Shown: positions 46,206 to 59,217 of the stretch, piece after piece
Layout of the letters: each line of letters opens with the position of its first letter
Position numbering within the stretch: the stretch's first letter is position 1
From: Chrysemys picta bellii
Taxonomy: Eukaryota > Chordata > Testudines > Emydidae
Length of the DNA stretch: 64,000 nucleotides
Direction of reading: 5' to 3'
Assembly (NCBI RefSeq): GCF_011386835.1
Contig: NC_088791.1
Span: 57,121,498 to 57,185,497, forward strand
Notes under the pieces: model-generated
What the model was told of the DNA's origin: nothing
Database searches by the model: none
What the model saw: the letters and a program-made list of their open reading frames with translations, nothing else
Program-made: the position numbers and the translations under genes

Positions 46206-46510
46206 CAGGGTTCGGCAACGTTCGGCACGCGGCTTGCCAGGGCAAGCACCCTGGCGGGCCGGGCCAGTTTTATTTACCTGCTGACGTGGCAGGTTCGGCC
46301 GATCGCGGCCCCCACTGGCTGCGGTTCGCCGTCCCGGGCCAATGGGGGCGGCGAGAAGCTGCGGCCAGCACATTGCTCGCCCGCGCCACTTCTTGTCGCC
46401 CCCATTGGCCCGGGACGGCGAACCGCGGCCAGTGGGGGCCGTGATCGGCCGAACCTGCCACGTCAGCAGGTAAATAAAGCTGGCCTGGCCCACCAGGGTG
46501 CTTACCCAGC
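46206..46510. mobile_element. Long foldback element with 117-bp arms
   Basis: The left arm (46242-46358) and right arm (46389-46505) are near-perfect complements, pairing as x and 92747-x around a ~30-bp loop. Examples are CCTGCTGACGTGGCAGGTTC against its exact complement near 46450-46470, and GGTTCGCCGTCCCGGGCCAA likewise. The left end continues to CAGGGTTCGGCAACGTTCGG, a hAT-type terminus; the corresponding right end is missing. It is strongly GC- and CpG-rich. It has no coding capacity. Confidence 0.82.
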
Positions 46511-46780
46511 TATGTCACGACATGTCTCGAGGTGTGCCTAGACATCTGTGGCTATTGTGTGTGTGTAACGTTGTGAATCTCAGTTGTTTCAGTTATCATG
46601 GTTTCACATGAAACTTTTCTTTGCTTTTGGATCACTGCTGCCTCTTGAATTTTGATTTCAGTTTTAAATTTTACTGGACCCAAAAACTCAAAACAAAACT
46701 CAGCCAAAACCATTGTGTTTAAATTGTTATCGAGTGGAAACCATAGACTGATTCTAGTTCCTGTGAAACTGGACCCAAAA

Positions 46781-46882
46781 ATCATAGATTTTTGAGGGCC
46801 AAAGGGACAATTATGATGATCTAGTTTGACCTGCTGCATAATATAGTCCATAGCATTTCACCCAATGATTTCTGCATCCAGC
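46781..46882 (-). mobile_element. CR1 3'-end fragment
   Basis: ATCATAGATTTTTGAGGGCC with GATGATCTAGTTTGACCTGC is the complement of a CR1 3' terminus. Confidence 0.75.
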
Positions 46883-47144
46883 CAATAACTTGTGGTGCTT
46901 TTGAATGTTTTGCAAACTGTAGCAAATCCTTAGAAGCACTGGGGTTGAGATTTGAATTTGCAATGGAACATGGGATATTTTGCTTGTTTGGGGAAATTAT
47001 AATGAAAGTACTGTATCACACAGTTCTAGTTTGTAGTACCTGCATTTGAATTTTAAATACTTCATATTGCTATAGAATTAGGCACTCTTGATAGCAATGT
47101 GTTAGGTACTGGAATGTGAAAAATGGACAATACTGGTGTCCTCT

Positions 47145-47580
47145 GAGGCATGTGCATGATACACGGTCCAGTGGGCAGGGCTGCTGCCGCCCCCTGCCCA
47201 GGCTCAGCTTCTGGGGACAGGAGCCGACTCTGAGCTTGCCGGGGGAGGGGCAGCAGGAGCTCCAACATGCTCAGCCGTTGGCCCACTGCCACCACAGCCA
47301 AGCACTCTCCCAGACAGCTGCTGTGCTGCACCAGGCAGCATCCGGGAGTGGCTCCGGGACCTGGCTGCTAGGGAGAGCAGCCAAACATGCCGGGGGGAGC
47401 CGGCGCAGCGGGAGGACAGAGCCCCACCACAGTTAACGTGGGGTGGGGAGGGGACGGGGAGATTGCGGGGGCAGGGCGGGGAGGAGTCATGTGGGGAGGT
47501 CACGTAGGGAGGTAACGTGTCCTCCTCTTTAGCTGGTGCCCCCCCCCAGTGTGGGGGGGCACCAATCGTCTATGCACCCT
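47145..47580. other. GC-rich repeat-like block
   Basis: Markedly GC-rich against AT-rich flanks, with CCCCCCCCCAGTGTGGGGGG near its right end. Its sharp edges suggest a GC-rich MITE, but I could not pair terminal repeats or a duplication. No gene domain in the frames here. Confidence 0.4.
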
Positions 47581-50370
47581 ATTGCAATAAACAATGTTTT
47601 TGTTGGTTGTTAAACCCCAGTTATGTGCTTGACACTGTAAAGGCTACAACTGTTAGTTCATAACCATGTAAAAGCTTGTCTGTGTGAAATATTTACATTG
47701 AATCCTTGATTCCGTTTTTCTTACAAACTTTAGACTAGGTTCACGTGACTGTTGTAGAAATGTTTGTGACCCATGCAAGTGAGCACGGGCACTCTTCCTC
47801 TGCCCAACCACTCCTTTGCCAGAATTCCCCCAGCCTGCAACTCCCCAGCATCTGGATCCTTCAACTGTCTGTTCCTAAGGTGGCCTGGCCACCTTAATTC
47901 TGGCATTGCCTGACTTTTGAGTGCTTGACTTTGCTACCTTAATAGTTGTTTCAGGTATTTTTGGGCTGTAATTATATTCTGTATGTAAGTGATCAATGGT
48001 ATCTGAAATAATTTGTATAGTTATACTAATATACATATGTTCAAAAAGTAACACATTCTTTTAGAAATCTTTACATTTTGGTATAGCTCTTCTATACAAC
48101 ATTTAACACAAATTGTCGATGTGAATAGTAATGGTACTTCAGAAGTGGGTATTAAAAATAATCTTTTGTTTTGACATGTACCATGACAGCCACAGTGCTG
48201 AAGAATAGTCACTGTTTCCAAGTAATCTTCCACCGGCATACTCTGCAGTAGCATTTAAGAGCTGTGCCATTTCCATATGCAGGGAAAATAATTTCTTCAT
48301 AATGCACAAAAATGCAGTTTCTAGGGGTTTTTTGTTAAACAAATCCCATTTATACCTTTCTGTGTGGCTCAGCAGAATCAGGCTGGCTGTAAATTAACTC
48401 TGGAAGAATTTATTGTTAAAATGGGGACCTAAAAGTATGAGATACTGTTCAGATCTATGAGTGTTCATTTAGGGTTCCCTGGCTTTGCAGGTGATTCAGA
48501 ACATCTATACAGTTTCTTGGCCACTCTTCGCATTTATTGAGCACATTCAAAGATAGGCACCACTTAAGTAATTTATAATTGTACTTGGCAGGTGAGGGTA
48601 TTTAGAAATACACTTATAGCAGACTCAATAGTGCCCTGAAGCTCCACCATGATGGATCTTTCCTGGAAAAAGTGCCGCAAAGCTGTCAATACCGGCTTGT
48701 AAACTGTAGAGCTTGAAATGGGAAAAACATGGTTTTTTTCCCTGTCAGAATGACACAAGTCCTCAGCTGAAGCCCTTGCCTGGCCTATCCATCTGGCTGA
48801 AGTGCGAAATAAGAGACTGATTTTTCTCAAACCGTGCAATCAGAAGCCTAGAGGAGCCACAAAACTGGCAAACAACACTGCCTGTTTCATTTTAAGTGAG
48901 CTGCTGGAAAACTTTTGCTAAACTACATCTCTCTATTTGGCAAATGCATCTTAATTCACAGAATTAATTAAGATATTATAAAATCCATTGGGCCATAGTC
49001 TCCGCTGGCGTACTTTAAGGTTGCTGGGACCTGGCCCATTTACAACAGCTAGCCAGGTTGTAGATTATGCATTCAGTAGAAAGAATTGCTTCATTAAAAA
49101 TTATATACAGCGGCTGAGATTTTTTTCAATGTTATCCAACAGATTTAGACAAAATATACGCATTCATTTTAATGTGCATCTAAATCCCCTTTGAAAATCT
49201 CAGCCTAAGAGCCTATCTTTAGAATCATAATATAAAAGTGTCATGAGATCTTGTAGTCTTTCAAATCAAAGTTACCCATCTGCAACAGCCAAAATGGAGA
49301 TGTTTGAGGCTTCCGAGACACTAATAGGAGAGCGAGATGCTTCTGAATGCAGGATTTAGCCTCATTAGCAAGGTGGCTTTATTATATTTCTGTTAGAGAG
49401 ACACAGTAGTTTAAAACTTTCTTAATAGGTCGAGCAGTCCCAGAGGGCCATATCAATCTATAGTAGGTCTTTTAATGATGGGCCAGCACTTTCAATATAA
49501 GTATCTGTTTGCTAACAACTATTATTATAATAGTCACTCTGTCTGCATTTAAACATGAATGTAGATAAATAGACCTATTTGGATTTTAAAATTTCATTAC
49601 CAGTGAAATGGATAAAACAGTACCAGCTGGATGGCCACAATGAATACCTGAAGTCCTGTCAGACGAGTGCCCCTCAAAGTCATAGCACCTTACAGAGTGA
49701 GTTTCTGGGTCTTATAAATTCTAAAGGGAATGAACTCATTGGGCACCAGTACAGATGAAAGGGGGCTCTGGTCAGAGTCTTATTTAAGAAAAACAAAATG
49801 CACACAACTATTCAGAAGTTGGGACTATCTGACTTGTCCCACAGGAGATGAGTTTTTGCCCTAATATTTGAAAATGAGACTTAAGGCCCTCTAATGGAAA
49901 AGGATAATGACTATTGTAAATGCAAGACTTTGGCCCTCTTGTGTTTATGTGTGTATTAATGTTTAGAACTCAATCGCATGAAAACAGAAGTCTGCCTAAT
50001 TGGGGCAATTACCTGGACTGAAGGAATTGAAAAAACACTGAGTGAACTTGACACCTTCCCAGACTACAACCGCCTGGGAGACCTTCCACCTCAATAGTCA
50101 TGTGCCTTGATTTCCACCGCAGAGGCCAATGGAAACACAGACTGAGTTTAACTCTATGACGATAAGGAAATAAAATCCAAACCCAGAAACTGACATAGCC
50201 AAACTTCATATTAAATCACCAGGAAACCAGCCTTTCCATAGCCACAGTACATATACATCTAGTGAATGCAGCAGATTTTAAAGATTCCGAGGTTGGGTAT
50301 CTATCCATGATACAAAGCTGTTGAACCTATGGAGACTATGCAACAAGCCCTCCTTGACAAACCCTACTGA
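47581..50370. other. Intergenic stretch without recognised elements
   Basis: AT-rich sequence, short frames only. I see no repeat family or domain that I can support. Confidence 0.5.
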
Positions 50371-50587
50371 GGGCTTGTCTACACATAAACAACTACAGCG
50401 GCATAGTGGCACCACTGCTGCTGTGCCACTGTAGCACTTCAGTGAAGATGCTACCTATGCCAATGGGAGGGGTTCTCCCATCGGCATAGGTAATCCACCT
50501 CCCCGAGGGGCAGTAACTAGGACAACAGGAGAATTCTGAGCTATGTAGTTATACTGACCTAATTTCCTAGTGTAGACCAGGCCTTAG
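50371..50587. mobile_element. hAT-like MITE
   Basis: It starts AGGGCTTGTCTACACATA and ends TAGTGTAGACCAGGCCTT, an imperfect inverted repeat of about 18 bp. Inside, TGCCTATGCCAATGGGAGGG-like text pairs with CCCATCGGCATAGGTA as an internal hairpin. An 8-bp duplication could not be settled. Confidence 0.75.
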
Positions 50588-51035
50588 TGCTGTCTTCTGT
50601 GTTGTCACCCAATAGCCTGTGAACCTCTCCATTGTATTCTATGGAAAGAGTCCCTCCTTTCCAGTGTCTTGGGAAGGCCACTGTCCTCAAATTCTGCATG
50701 GTCTCCCATTATACCAGTGTTGCTAGAGTTTCATCAATTTGACTAAAGAGAAATGTTACCAGTGTTTCATGAATTTGACTAAAGACAAACATTGTGCTGT
50801 GTATTTTTCACCAAGTTCTAGTTATATTTTACATCTTCTGGATGGTTGCCCTCACTTTTGATAAGATGTAGCTTCACACTTAAATCCTATGCAAATTAAA
50901 AGTGGTCTGGCTGGTTGCTTTGATCTGCAGGTTTTTAAAGGGCGCTCTTGTGAATATCCATTTTGTTTATGCAAAAAAACCCCTATGAGAACAAATCAGG
51001 ATTGTGCAATTGTAAAGGAACACTTTAAATAATTT

Positions 51036-51166
51036 AAGTCTTTAAGGCTCGGCTTGACAAAATCCTGGCTGGGATGATTTAGTTGGGGTTGGTCCTGCTT
51101 TGAGCAGGAGATTGGACTAGATGACCTCCTGAGGTCTCTTCCAACCCTAATCTATGATTCTATGAC
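51036..51166 (+). mobile_element. CR1 3'-end fragment
   Basis: GGTTGGTCCTGCTTTGAGCA followed by GACTAGATGACCTCCTGAGG and TCTATGATTCTATGAC is the same 3' end as in the CR1 at 2750-4860. Confidence 0.92.
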
Positions 51167-52590
51167 TTATGTAATGGCCACACCCAGGACACATGGTCCA
51201 ATGAAGTTGATTATTTGGGGTTTCCACTTATTAATTTGAGGGGGTCAATGTTTTGACTCATTGCTTGTTTCAGTTTGGACCTTCTCCACTTCCGTCAATT
51301 TGTGACACTGACTCCTCTTCTTCTTTTTTTTTTTTAGGTCCAGGCTCAGAAACATATTTGTTCAATTAGACTTGGTCATAAATAATTGACATGTTGCACT
51401 AAAACGTGGTAGTTTTGATTGATTTATACAGTGAGCAAAACAAAGTGATTGTGACCTGCCGGTTTTACCCTTGCCCAGCATTTAATTGGGAGACCAGAAA
51501 AAGGGTCACGAATGTGCTAGTACATGGAAAACAAACCAGTTTTTATGTAGAGAAATATATTAGCTTTTTGAAATTGCATTTGACTCATGCAATACTATCC
51601 ACAATAGAAAAAATGCTTAAAACCCATAATTTTGCACCAATGTGAAAATTTAAATAGATTAAAAAATTATTAAAAATAAACATCTATATTATCTTTTGAA
51701 GTTGTACAAAAATAAAAATCAGCTTCTAACAAGCCTACCTTTACAGCATCCAACTTAATGAGGGAGTCTGAGCATTTTTCTAAGAATACCAGCCATTTGG
51801 ATACCATTGTTTTTGTTTTTCCTGCATTGACCTAATACTTTCAAAAAGGTGCATTATTTATAGAGACAATTTAATCTCTCATGTAGAATTTGTTGTTCTT
51901 ACAACAAGAAGCAAAACACAGTTTATTAAGTGTGAATTGCATGACATTTTGTATATTGCCAGATCTTAATGCCCTATAGGAATGCACTTTGTATGAGTCC
52001 TTGCAGCCCTTATATTCAATTTTTTATTAGTGTTTCCGTTGTCATTCTCAATATGCATTAAGGAAATAATATGGGAGTTCTCCAGTGAGTAATTTAACAT
52101 TTGTTAATTCCCATGGATATTAACAAAAGACTGTGCAGTCTAGTGAATAAAAGTTATGTAGTAGATTACAATGGCCTTGAGCTCATATCCTGTGAGGTTT
52201 CTATTTTATTAAAAATTATTCTTTTTCTTTCTTAGGCTGAATTTTCAAAAAAGATTTATCCCTCTGTAGATGAAGTGGGCAACTGCATGATCAAGTATCT
52301 CTATAGTTTGATTTACACTAAATCAATGTGGGATGTGAGTGCTCAGCACCTTTCAGGATTAGGTCCCCAGTTTGTAGCGTTCTGATTTATTTTGCCTAAA
52401 GCTCAAATTACTGGAAAGTATTTCACTGTGAACACACCTGGAATTTATCTTATTCATATTTGACTTTGTAGGAAAGTATTCAATATTCTGCAGCTCAAAT
52501 TCCAAAACTCCACATCCAACAGGGACAAAAAGCAAATACGAAACATAAAATATAACAGTTTGTATTGCTCTATAAGGATTCACCTTAGCC
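51167..52590. other. AT-rich intergenic stretch, nothing recognised
   Basis: A poly-T tract followed by AG at about 51325-51339 mimics a splice acceptor, but no coding exon follows. Confidence 0.5.
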
Positions 52591-52863
52591 TCTAAGGATA
52601 GAACAAGAAGCAGTGGGCTTAAACTGCAGCAAGGGAGGTTTAGGTTGGACATTAGGAAAAAGTTCCTAACTGTCAGGGTGGTTAAACACTGGAATAAACT
52701 GCCTAGGGAGGTTGTGGAATCTCCATCTCTGGAGATATTTAAGAGTAGGTTAGATAAATGTCTATCGGGGATGGTCTAGACAGTATTTGGTCCTGCCATG
52801 CGGGCAGGGGACTGGACTCGATGACCTCTCGAGGTTCCTTCCAGACCTAGAATCTATGAATCC
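52591..52863 (+). mobile_element. CR1 3'-end fragment
   Basis: It reads AGTGGGCTTAAACTGCAGCA, then GGACATTAGGAAAAAGTTCC and TGGACTCGATGACCTCTCGA with the tail GAATCTATGAATC. It is well preserved, so probably one of the younger CR1 pieces here. Confidence 0.92.
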
Positions 52864-53711
52864 CTAACAGTTACATATGGGGATACTAATCAACCCTCAC
52901 ATCATCTAATCAAAAATACTTATCAATGTGTGAGCCACAACATATACTTCCTTGTTGCTATTCACGTAGGCCCTGATTCAGCAAGGTACTTAAGTGTGTC
53001 TTATGTTTAAGTGTGCAAGTAGTCCCATTGACTTCAATAGGACAACTCATGACATAAAAATAGGCACACACTTCTGTAACTCACCTTGCTGAATCAAGGT
53101 CAAAACAAATAACTTATGCTTGAAAAGAAAGACCTATATTTGATTTATTTCTATTCTATTTCCATAGAAGAACTGTGCCAAATCTAACAATACACTGCAC
53201 ATCCCAGTGATCTTCTACATTTGTTTTCATTGTATGCATTGGAAAAATGTTTTTATCCTTCTGACAAAAGGCTAGGTATAGATCTGTAATGGAGGAGCAG
53301 ACGTATGGGACTGATAAACTAGAGTTTATCTTTACATCAGTAAGGAATCAAGGGTGATTAAGAGGAAAAATCCCATCTAAAGTTAAATAGCAGTTTTGTC
53401 CCAGTATAAATAAAAGTAAGCTTTCGTCTGCTACAGTAGTATTTTTGGCTATAGAGGTTATTGATGATTTGAACAAAAAGAGTGAAAAGACTTAAAAGAA
53501 GTCTTATATGAAGTCAATTTGGAGTTTTGCCATTGAGTTGAATAGGATCTGGATTGGCCCATACTGCAAATCAGAGCAGAATTAGGAAGGATCACTTTCA
53601 ATAAGGATATAGGCATTTGTCAGGGAGCCACTGTGAATCCAGGCTTCTCGCAGAAACCATTGAAAATATGCACATAAGTTGTATGCATAATTGGGAGTGC
53701 TAAGGTGCACA

Positions 53712-54003
53712 GTTAGGGTGGCACTTTCATCACGAAAACTTTTGTCGCTCAGGGGTGTGAAAAAATACCCCCCTGAATGACAAGAGTTTTTGCGACAAAA
53801 AGTGTCGGTGTGGACAGCGCTTTGTCGGCAGGACACATGCTCCTGTTGCCGAAGCTACCGCTCCTCATTGGGGGTGGTTTTATTTTGTAGCTGGGAGAGC
53901 TCTCTACTCGCAATAAAGAGCAGCCAGACAGCGCACCTTACAATGGCACGGCTGCAGTGGCATAGCTGCGCTGTGGTAAGGTGCGCTGTGTAGACATAGC
54001 TTT
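53712..54003. mobile_element. MITE with internal hairpins, left end worn
   Basis: The right end GCTGTGTAGACATAGC is a typical terminus. Inside is the hairpin TCAGGGGTGTGAAAAAATACCCCCCTGA (in two halves around the A-run) and repeated AAGGTGCGCTGT-like text. The left terminus is not intact. Confidence 0.7.
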
Positions 54004-56601
54004 AGACAGGACATTCTTCTTTCAGATACACTAGGTGTTTCAATCACTCATCTGCAAGTCATTCTGGTTTTTTTTGTGTGTGTAATTTTTTGCACCATTG
54101 CTCCTAATTGCACACTTGAAAAATCCTGTCCTCTGGCATATGGGCCATTACATTTTCAACACTTAAAGCGACATGGTCTGGTTAAAAATCCATACATGTA
54201 CAATAACCTATTTCCTTACTTGTGATGTTAACACCATCTTAAAGTATGAACACTGAAATAGCTTTCAAATGTGTTTTTTCTAGTACTTTGGACTCTGAAA
54301 AATTGATGATTTTGTTTCTAGCCAGCCTCACTTTCAGTTGTATGCATTTATCATTTATTTATTAATTAAATGTATCTAGCCAACCTTAGTTCACAACAAA
54401 AACCAAAATACTTTTCTGTACCAACCTTAAAGCCCACAGAAATCCCACTCACCAGCCCTGATGCCTTCTCACGTAGAGCCCCCAGAGAGATCCCAGACTT
54501 TGCAGTGTGAAATGAAAGTGGACAAATTTTGAGCTAAGTCATTAAGGTACTGATACTGCAAACAAATGTACTTAACGGAGGTCAATGGGAATACTCATAG
54601 TAGTAAAGTAGAGTCTTGATGTAAATATTTGCAGGATCCGGGCCTAAGTGCACTGGGCCTAGTTTAATGCCAACAGAAAACAACAAGAACTTAACTTTAA
54701 CTTCAGAGGGCCATGGGTGAAGCCTGTTGTTCAGCACAAGCAGAAGGCTTCCAAGTGTCACTGCAAATAGAGTTCATGGCCATAATCGATTCTACAAGTG
54801 GTAACCAGGTAATTATAGGCAAGTCTCTGGACTATCCCAGTGCCCTAATGTTTGCGGTACAAATGCTCAATTTTTAAAGGTGACATAGGCACTTCTGAAA
54901 ACGTTACCATTGGCCTAAACATGTTATATTTGATTATTTCTCATTGGCTCATCGTGTATTGTTGGAGTGTTGAAAGTGAAACTGCACTTTCATAAAACTG
55001 GACGTTTTAACATGTTACAAAGTAGACTTGCTCAGCGGTTATTAAATAGCTCAGTGCGCAATGTTACATTAAGAAAACACACTACTGAGAAATCCTATTT
55101 ACATATTTGTTATGCTATATGAAATATTGGTTAATGACTGTTCGTTTCATGCAGGAGGGATGAAACAAACTATTAGGGTTAGATTTTTATTAAGCAGTTT
55201 CACCATAAAAATGGAAATTTCAGGGCTTTTTTTTCTTGTGCTTTCCTTTCTTTTCCTCCTCCTTATAAATAAATTAGGAAGCGGTGAATGTAAAGCTGGA
55301 AGACATCTGAAGGAGTCGGCGTTTGAGTTGTGTGCATTTCTGAAGAATGGTGCATGACTGGCAGAACATCTTGGCTAATATTTTGCAGGTAACTTAATTT
55401 TTGCTGACATGCTTGCTGCTTTATGAGCATACACAGCAGCAGAGAAACAAGGTCATGAATGAGCCTCTACAAGGATAATTACAATACACAAATCTGAAGT
55501 AAGGTTTTCTGGCAAACTCAGCACCTTGTTATTTAGAGCCTATCTTGTCTTCCAGGTATAGTGAAGAACCACTATTTTCCATGACAACACAGGAGTTGGT
55601 ACAATCTGGGCACAAGATGTATTTCCCTTCTTTACTTTCCTTCTTTATAGCACCCGTGTACATTATGAAAATAGACAAGGGCAGACAATTTTTATATATG
55701 AAATTATCAGGAATCCAAGTTTCATGAATTTTAGTACAGCCAAAAATTCATCTTGCATGTGCAGCACTATTTTTTTCACTACATTCCTATTTAAAAGGTT
55801 TGTCATCGCCCCTCTCCCCCAAGAAAAAAATGAGGGTCATATTCCCCAGCTAGTGGCAAGTGTCATAGCTCCACAGACATGACTGGAGGATTTGCCCCAA
55901 GGTGACTAATCACACGCTGGGAATAGCTGTATTGAAAATCCTGCAAACAACCCCCTAGAGTGAAATGTGCTTACATAAGCTATACAATCTGTTATATTAA
56001 TTAAACTGTATAAAGAGAAGACTATACACAATGATTCACTAGAAGACATTTTTTTAAATGAGCCTGTGCCCCAGCTGGGGTACATTGGTGTAGCTCTATT
56101 GACTTCAGCATATCTATGCCACTTTACACTTGCTGAGGAGCAGGCACAATATGTTTTCCAATGACAATGTATAAGTTTAGTTATTAAAACAATTGCTAGC
56201 GACTAAATATTGGCAGCTGTGATGGCTAGCTAGAGTGGGCCATTGGTGTTATCATTTTCTATTACAATTCAGCAGATTTACAGTACAGAACTTTGCTGGC
56301 CTGATTCAGCCACCTTTACTCACACTGAGTAATAGTTTTATTTTCAAGTAACTTTATTGAAATTAGTGAGACTGCTCAAGGTAGTCATGCGCTTTTCAAC
56401 ATGAGTAATACAGGCATGTGGGAACAGTATCTGGTCCTCTGTGGTTTTGGTTTTTTTTTTTTTTTTTTTTGGTAATATTGGTGGTTTGGGGAGAAACTGG
56501 CAAAAGACACACGTAGGTCTTGTTTGCGTGTGTGTGGGGGGGGAGATGGGGGGACTTAAGCATGTTAGTTAACATGGCTTAATTAACTCTTGTTTAAACA
56601 C
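54004..56601. other. Intergenic stretch, nothing recognised
   Basis: AT-rich with a long poly-T near 56450-56470 and a GT/G tract near 56527-56545. Short frames have no domains. Confidence 0.5.
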
Positions 56602-57719
56602 TGTGATGGAACTCATCCCTGTATTCACACCCTACACACTATTGTAATAATCTTTGTACAAAATATGCCTTGCGAGGTATCATTTGAAAACTAACACACT
56701 GGTCAATAATATCATGGTGAAATGCGTGTAGCAACATTATATATCAAGTTATGAACATAAACACATTTCGGTCATAATTTATCAGACTAATCTGGGGAGA
56801 ACCTGTTTTTCAAAGACAAAGGACAAGCTGATGCCAGGTGTCATCCAAGTTGATTGGCAATCACTGCTCCAGTGGCCGCTCTTTGACAACATAGGGGGGC
56901 CGGAACAGATCAATCTGCATTTTAACAAGAACATGGAACCTCTTTTGCTACAAGATTCTAGGTCTCCATTCTCACAGTGGGAAGGAACTGTATCTAGGGG
57001 TAACCTTCAAGATTGAGCATTTCAAAGGGTGAGTGAACTAGAAAAGTGAGGGGCAAAAACACCCCAGGTATTCTCTCTTCCTTTCTCACCCTCTCTCGCT
57101 CTTTCTTTCACCTAAGAAGATAAAGGAACCAGCCTTTGGACTTTAGGATGGGTTCGGCCCTGAAAATTTGGTCAGTCCTGTTACTGGGAACTGGTGGTGA
57201 GGATTTTACCTTGAATCAAGTCTAGGTTGTTAAGTTTTAATTACTAGGATGCATTTTATCTTTATTTCTCTTGTAGCCATTTTGGACTTTAATACTTCCT
57301 CTGTATAGTTAAATGAATTTTTAATATTCTCTAATCAAAACTAATCCAGTGTTGTATTTAAACTGAACTGTTGGGTAACTTTAGTTAAAAAGCAAACTGT
57401 TGATTCCCTTACGAGCAGATTTCTAAAATCTGAACTGGCTAGGAGAGGGCTAGACAGTGCAGAGCACACATTTCTGGGAAAATTCAGGACTGCGAGTATG
57501 TTAGGGGGTCACCCTGCAAATGGCAACCAAGGCTGGTGGAAGCCAGAGTGTGACTGGAGTATTGCTGGCAGGCTGCAGCTATACACAGACACTCAGGGTG
57601 TGACCTGCATGCTGTTTGTTCCAGATTGAGAGCTACACCAGCAAAGCATTGTGAGGCAGCCCAGGTTGCAGGGCAGGTGATGACAGCCCCGCACTAATCT
57701 GGATTGCACCCTCAGAATG
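56602..57719. mobile_element. LTR-like repeat
   Basis: It begins TGTGATGGAACTC, a form common to LTR starts. It runs through text that I associate with a turtle LTR family (TTGCGAGGTATCATTTGAAA; GCAAAGCATTGTGAGGCAGC). The right terminus near TCAGAATGTGA is worn, and I found no exact duplication (AAACAC on the left, AAAAAC on the right at best). No retroviral genes are included. Confidence 0.5.
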
Positions 57720-58853
57720 TGAAAAAACTATGTTAGCACCCATTGTAGACAGGGTTTAACACATTTTAGAACTGTGTTAGCTGGCAATGACTGACCTTAT
57801 GGACAATCAGCTAAATTGGTTTAAAGGTGCTTAAACCCTGTCTACACTACATATTCAAAGTAATCAGTGGTTGGAGGTTTTGGTAGATGCCATTCTTCAC
57901 CATGACTAATTTATCTCGTTATTAACTGGCTAGTATCTGTGCTAGTCGGTTATTGTTTCCCATGAGTTTGCAGGTGGTTAAAGGTACAATACTGAACAGC
58001 CATTCAATAGCTGTAACTGTCTCATTTTTCCTCATCTTTATTTCACTAAACTAGATGATAATGTGTTGCTTCATTAACCTAGCACATCTCTTTCTCTCTC
58101 CCTTTAAAGGAAAACCATGTAGTTGTCAGACTGTGGTGAATTGTATGGCTGTATTTATTACTGTAAATTTTAATGCCTCTCAGTTTCAAAAAAAACCAAA
58201 CTGCACAGATGGGAGGAAATGTCCTCACTCTACCCCATATTGACTGACTGTTCAATCAATCCACATTTATATTTCTAAAGTGCATTAATGCGAAGACCCT
58301 GGGGCACTACAGAAGGCTATTATGAAACACAAAAAATGTTTTAAATGCCAAATCACACAAAAAAGTTCAGATTTCAAATTATACACAATCGGCCAAATTC
58401 AGCCTACAGGTAAGAGGTGCGACTCTGCTGATTGGAGCTACACGAGGGATAGATTTACCATGTGAATCCCAAATTCTACTCGATTAGAAAAATGAAACGC
58501 AATAGCTGAGAAGCTTTATGTGCAAGTGCGCATTACCCATAAGAGGCAATCCAAATGCATGAAGCATGCAAAAAACCATTTAAAAGCCAAATGAATGAGG
58601 GAAACCTGGTTATAAGAAATAAAAAGATCTCTTAAATGGGGTGTGCTAGAGTGTGCGAGTATTCATTGTTTTACTTGAAATCAATGAAGTGCATTAAATC
58701 TTGCTGCAATGTGATTGAAGGACTTAGATGTGGGGAAAGAGTTGAGCTAACAAATTTTGTATGAACTAGAGATGTTAGGAAGCTGTTGCTGGAAGACCTG
58801 GAATAATGATTTGCTATAATTATCCATTCAGGATGAAACACAAGATTGGAATT
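57720..58853. other. Intergenic stretch with MITE-end traces
   Basis: CATTGTAGACAGGGTTT (about 57742-57758) and AAACCCTGTCTACACTAC (about 57834-57851) look like the termini of TGTCTACAC-type MITEs facing away from each other. The rest is unassigned. Confidence 0.4.
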
Positions 58854-59050
58854 CAAGTATCGGGGGTAGCCATGTTAGTTTGTATCCACAAAAACAACAA
58901 GGCACCTTAAAGACTAATAGATTTATTTGGGTATAAACTTTCATGGGTAAAAAACCTCACTTCTTCAGATGCATGGAGTGAAAGTTACAGATGCAGGCAT
59001 TATATAATCTGTTAGTCTTTAAGGTGCCACCGGACTCATTGTTGTTTTTG
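58854..59050. mobile_element. Short PLE insertion with inverted 3' ends and 12-bp duplication
   Basis: From the left it is a PLE 3' end in - orientation (GGGGGTAGCCATGTTAGTTT; AAGGCACCTTAAAGACTAAT; CCTCACTTCTTCAGATGCAT). At about 59007 the sequence turns and a 44-nt + copy of the same 3' end follows (AATCTGTTAGTCTTTAAGGT to TTGTTGTTTTTG). AAGATTGGAATT stands on both sides (58842-58853 and 59051-59062). As in the big palindromic PLE, the left end has about 32 extra terminal bases that the right copy lacks. Confidence 0.85.
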
Positions 59051-59217
59051 AAGATTGGAATTAAAATTTCAGTAACAGGTCTTTCAGTCTGGTTAGGTTC
59101 CCAAGACAGCAGTAAGTAGAGAGGAGCCTGAACTACAAAGCTTGAAGCCAGATTCAGATGTGACTCCAACCTTGACAAGGATTGTGGCCATTAGCCCTTA
59201 AAAAGAATGCTCTGTGG

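Noticed and set aside
51320..51345. Poly-T tract plus AG as a splice acceptor of another gene
   Set aside because: No conserved coding exon follows; the frame after it has no domain.
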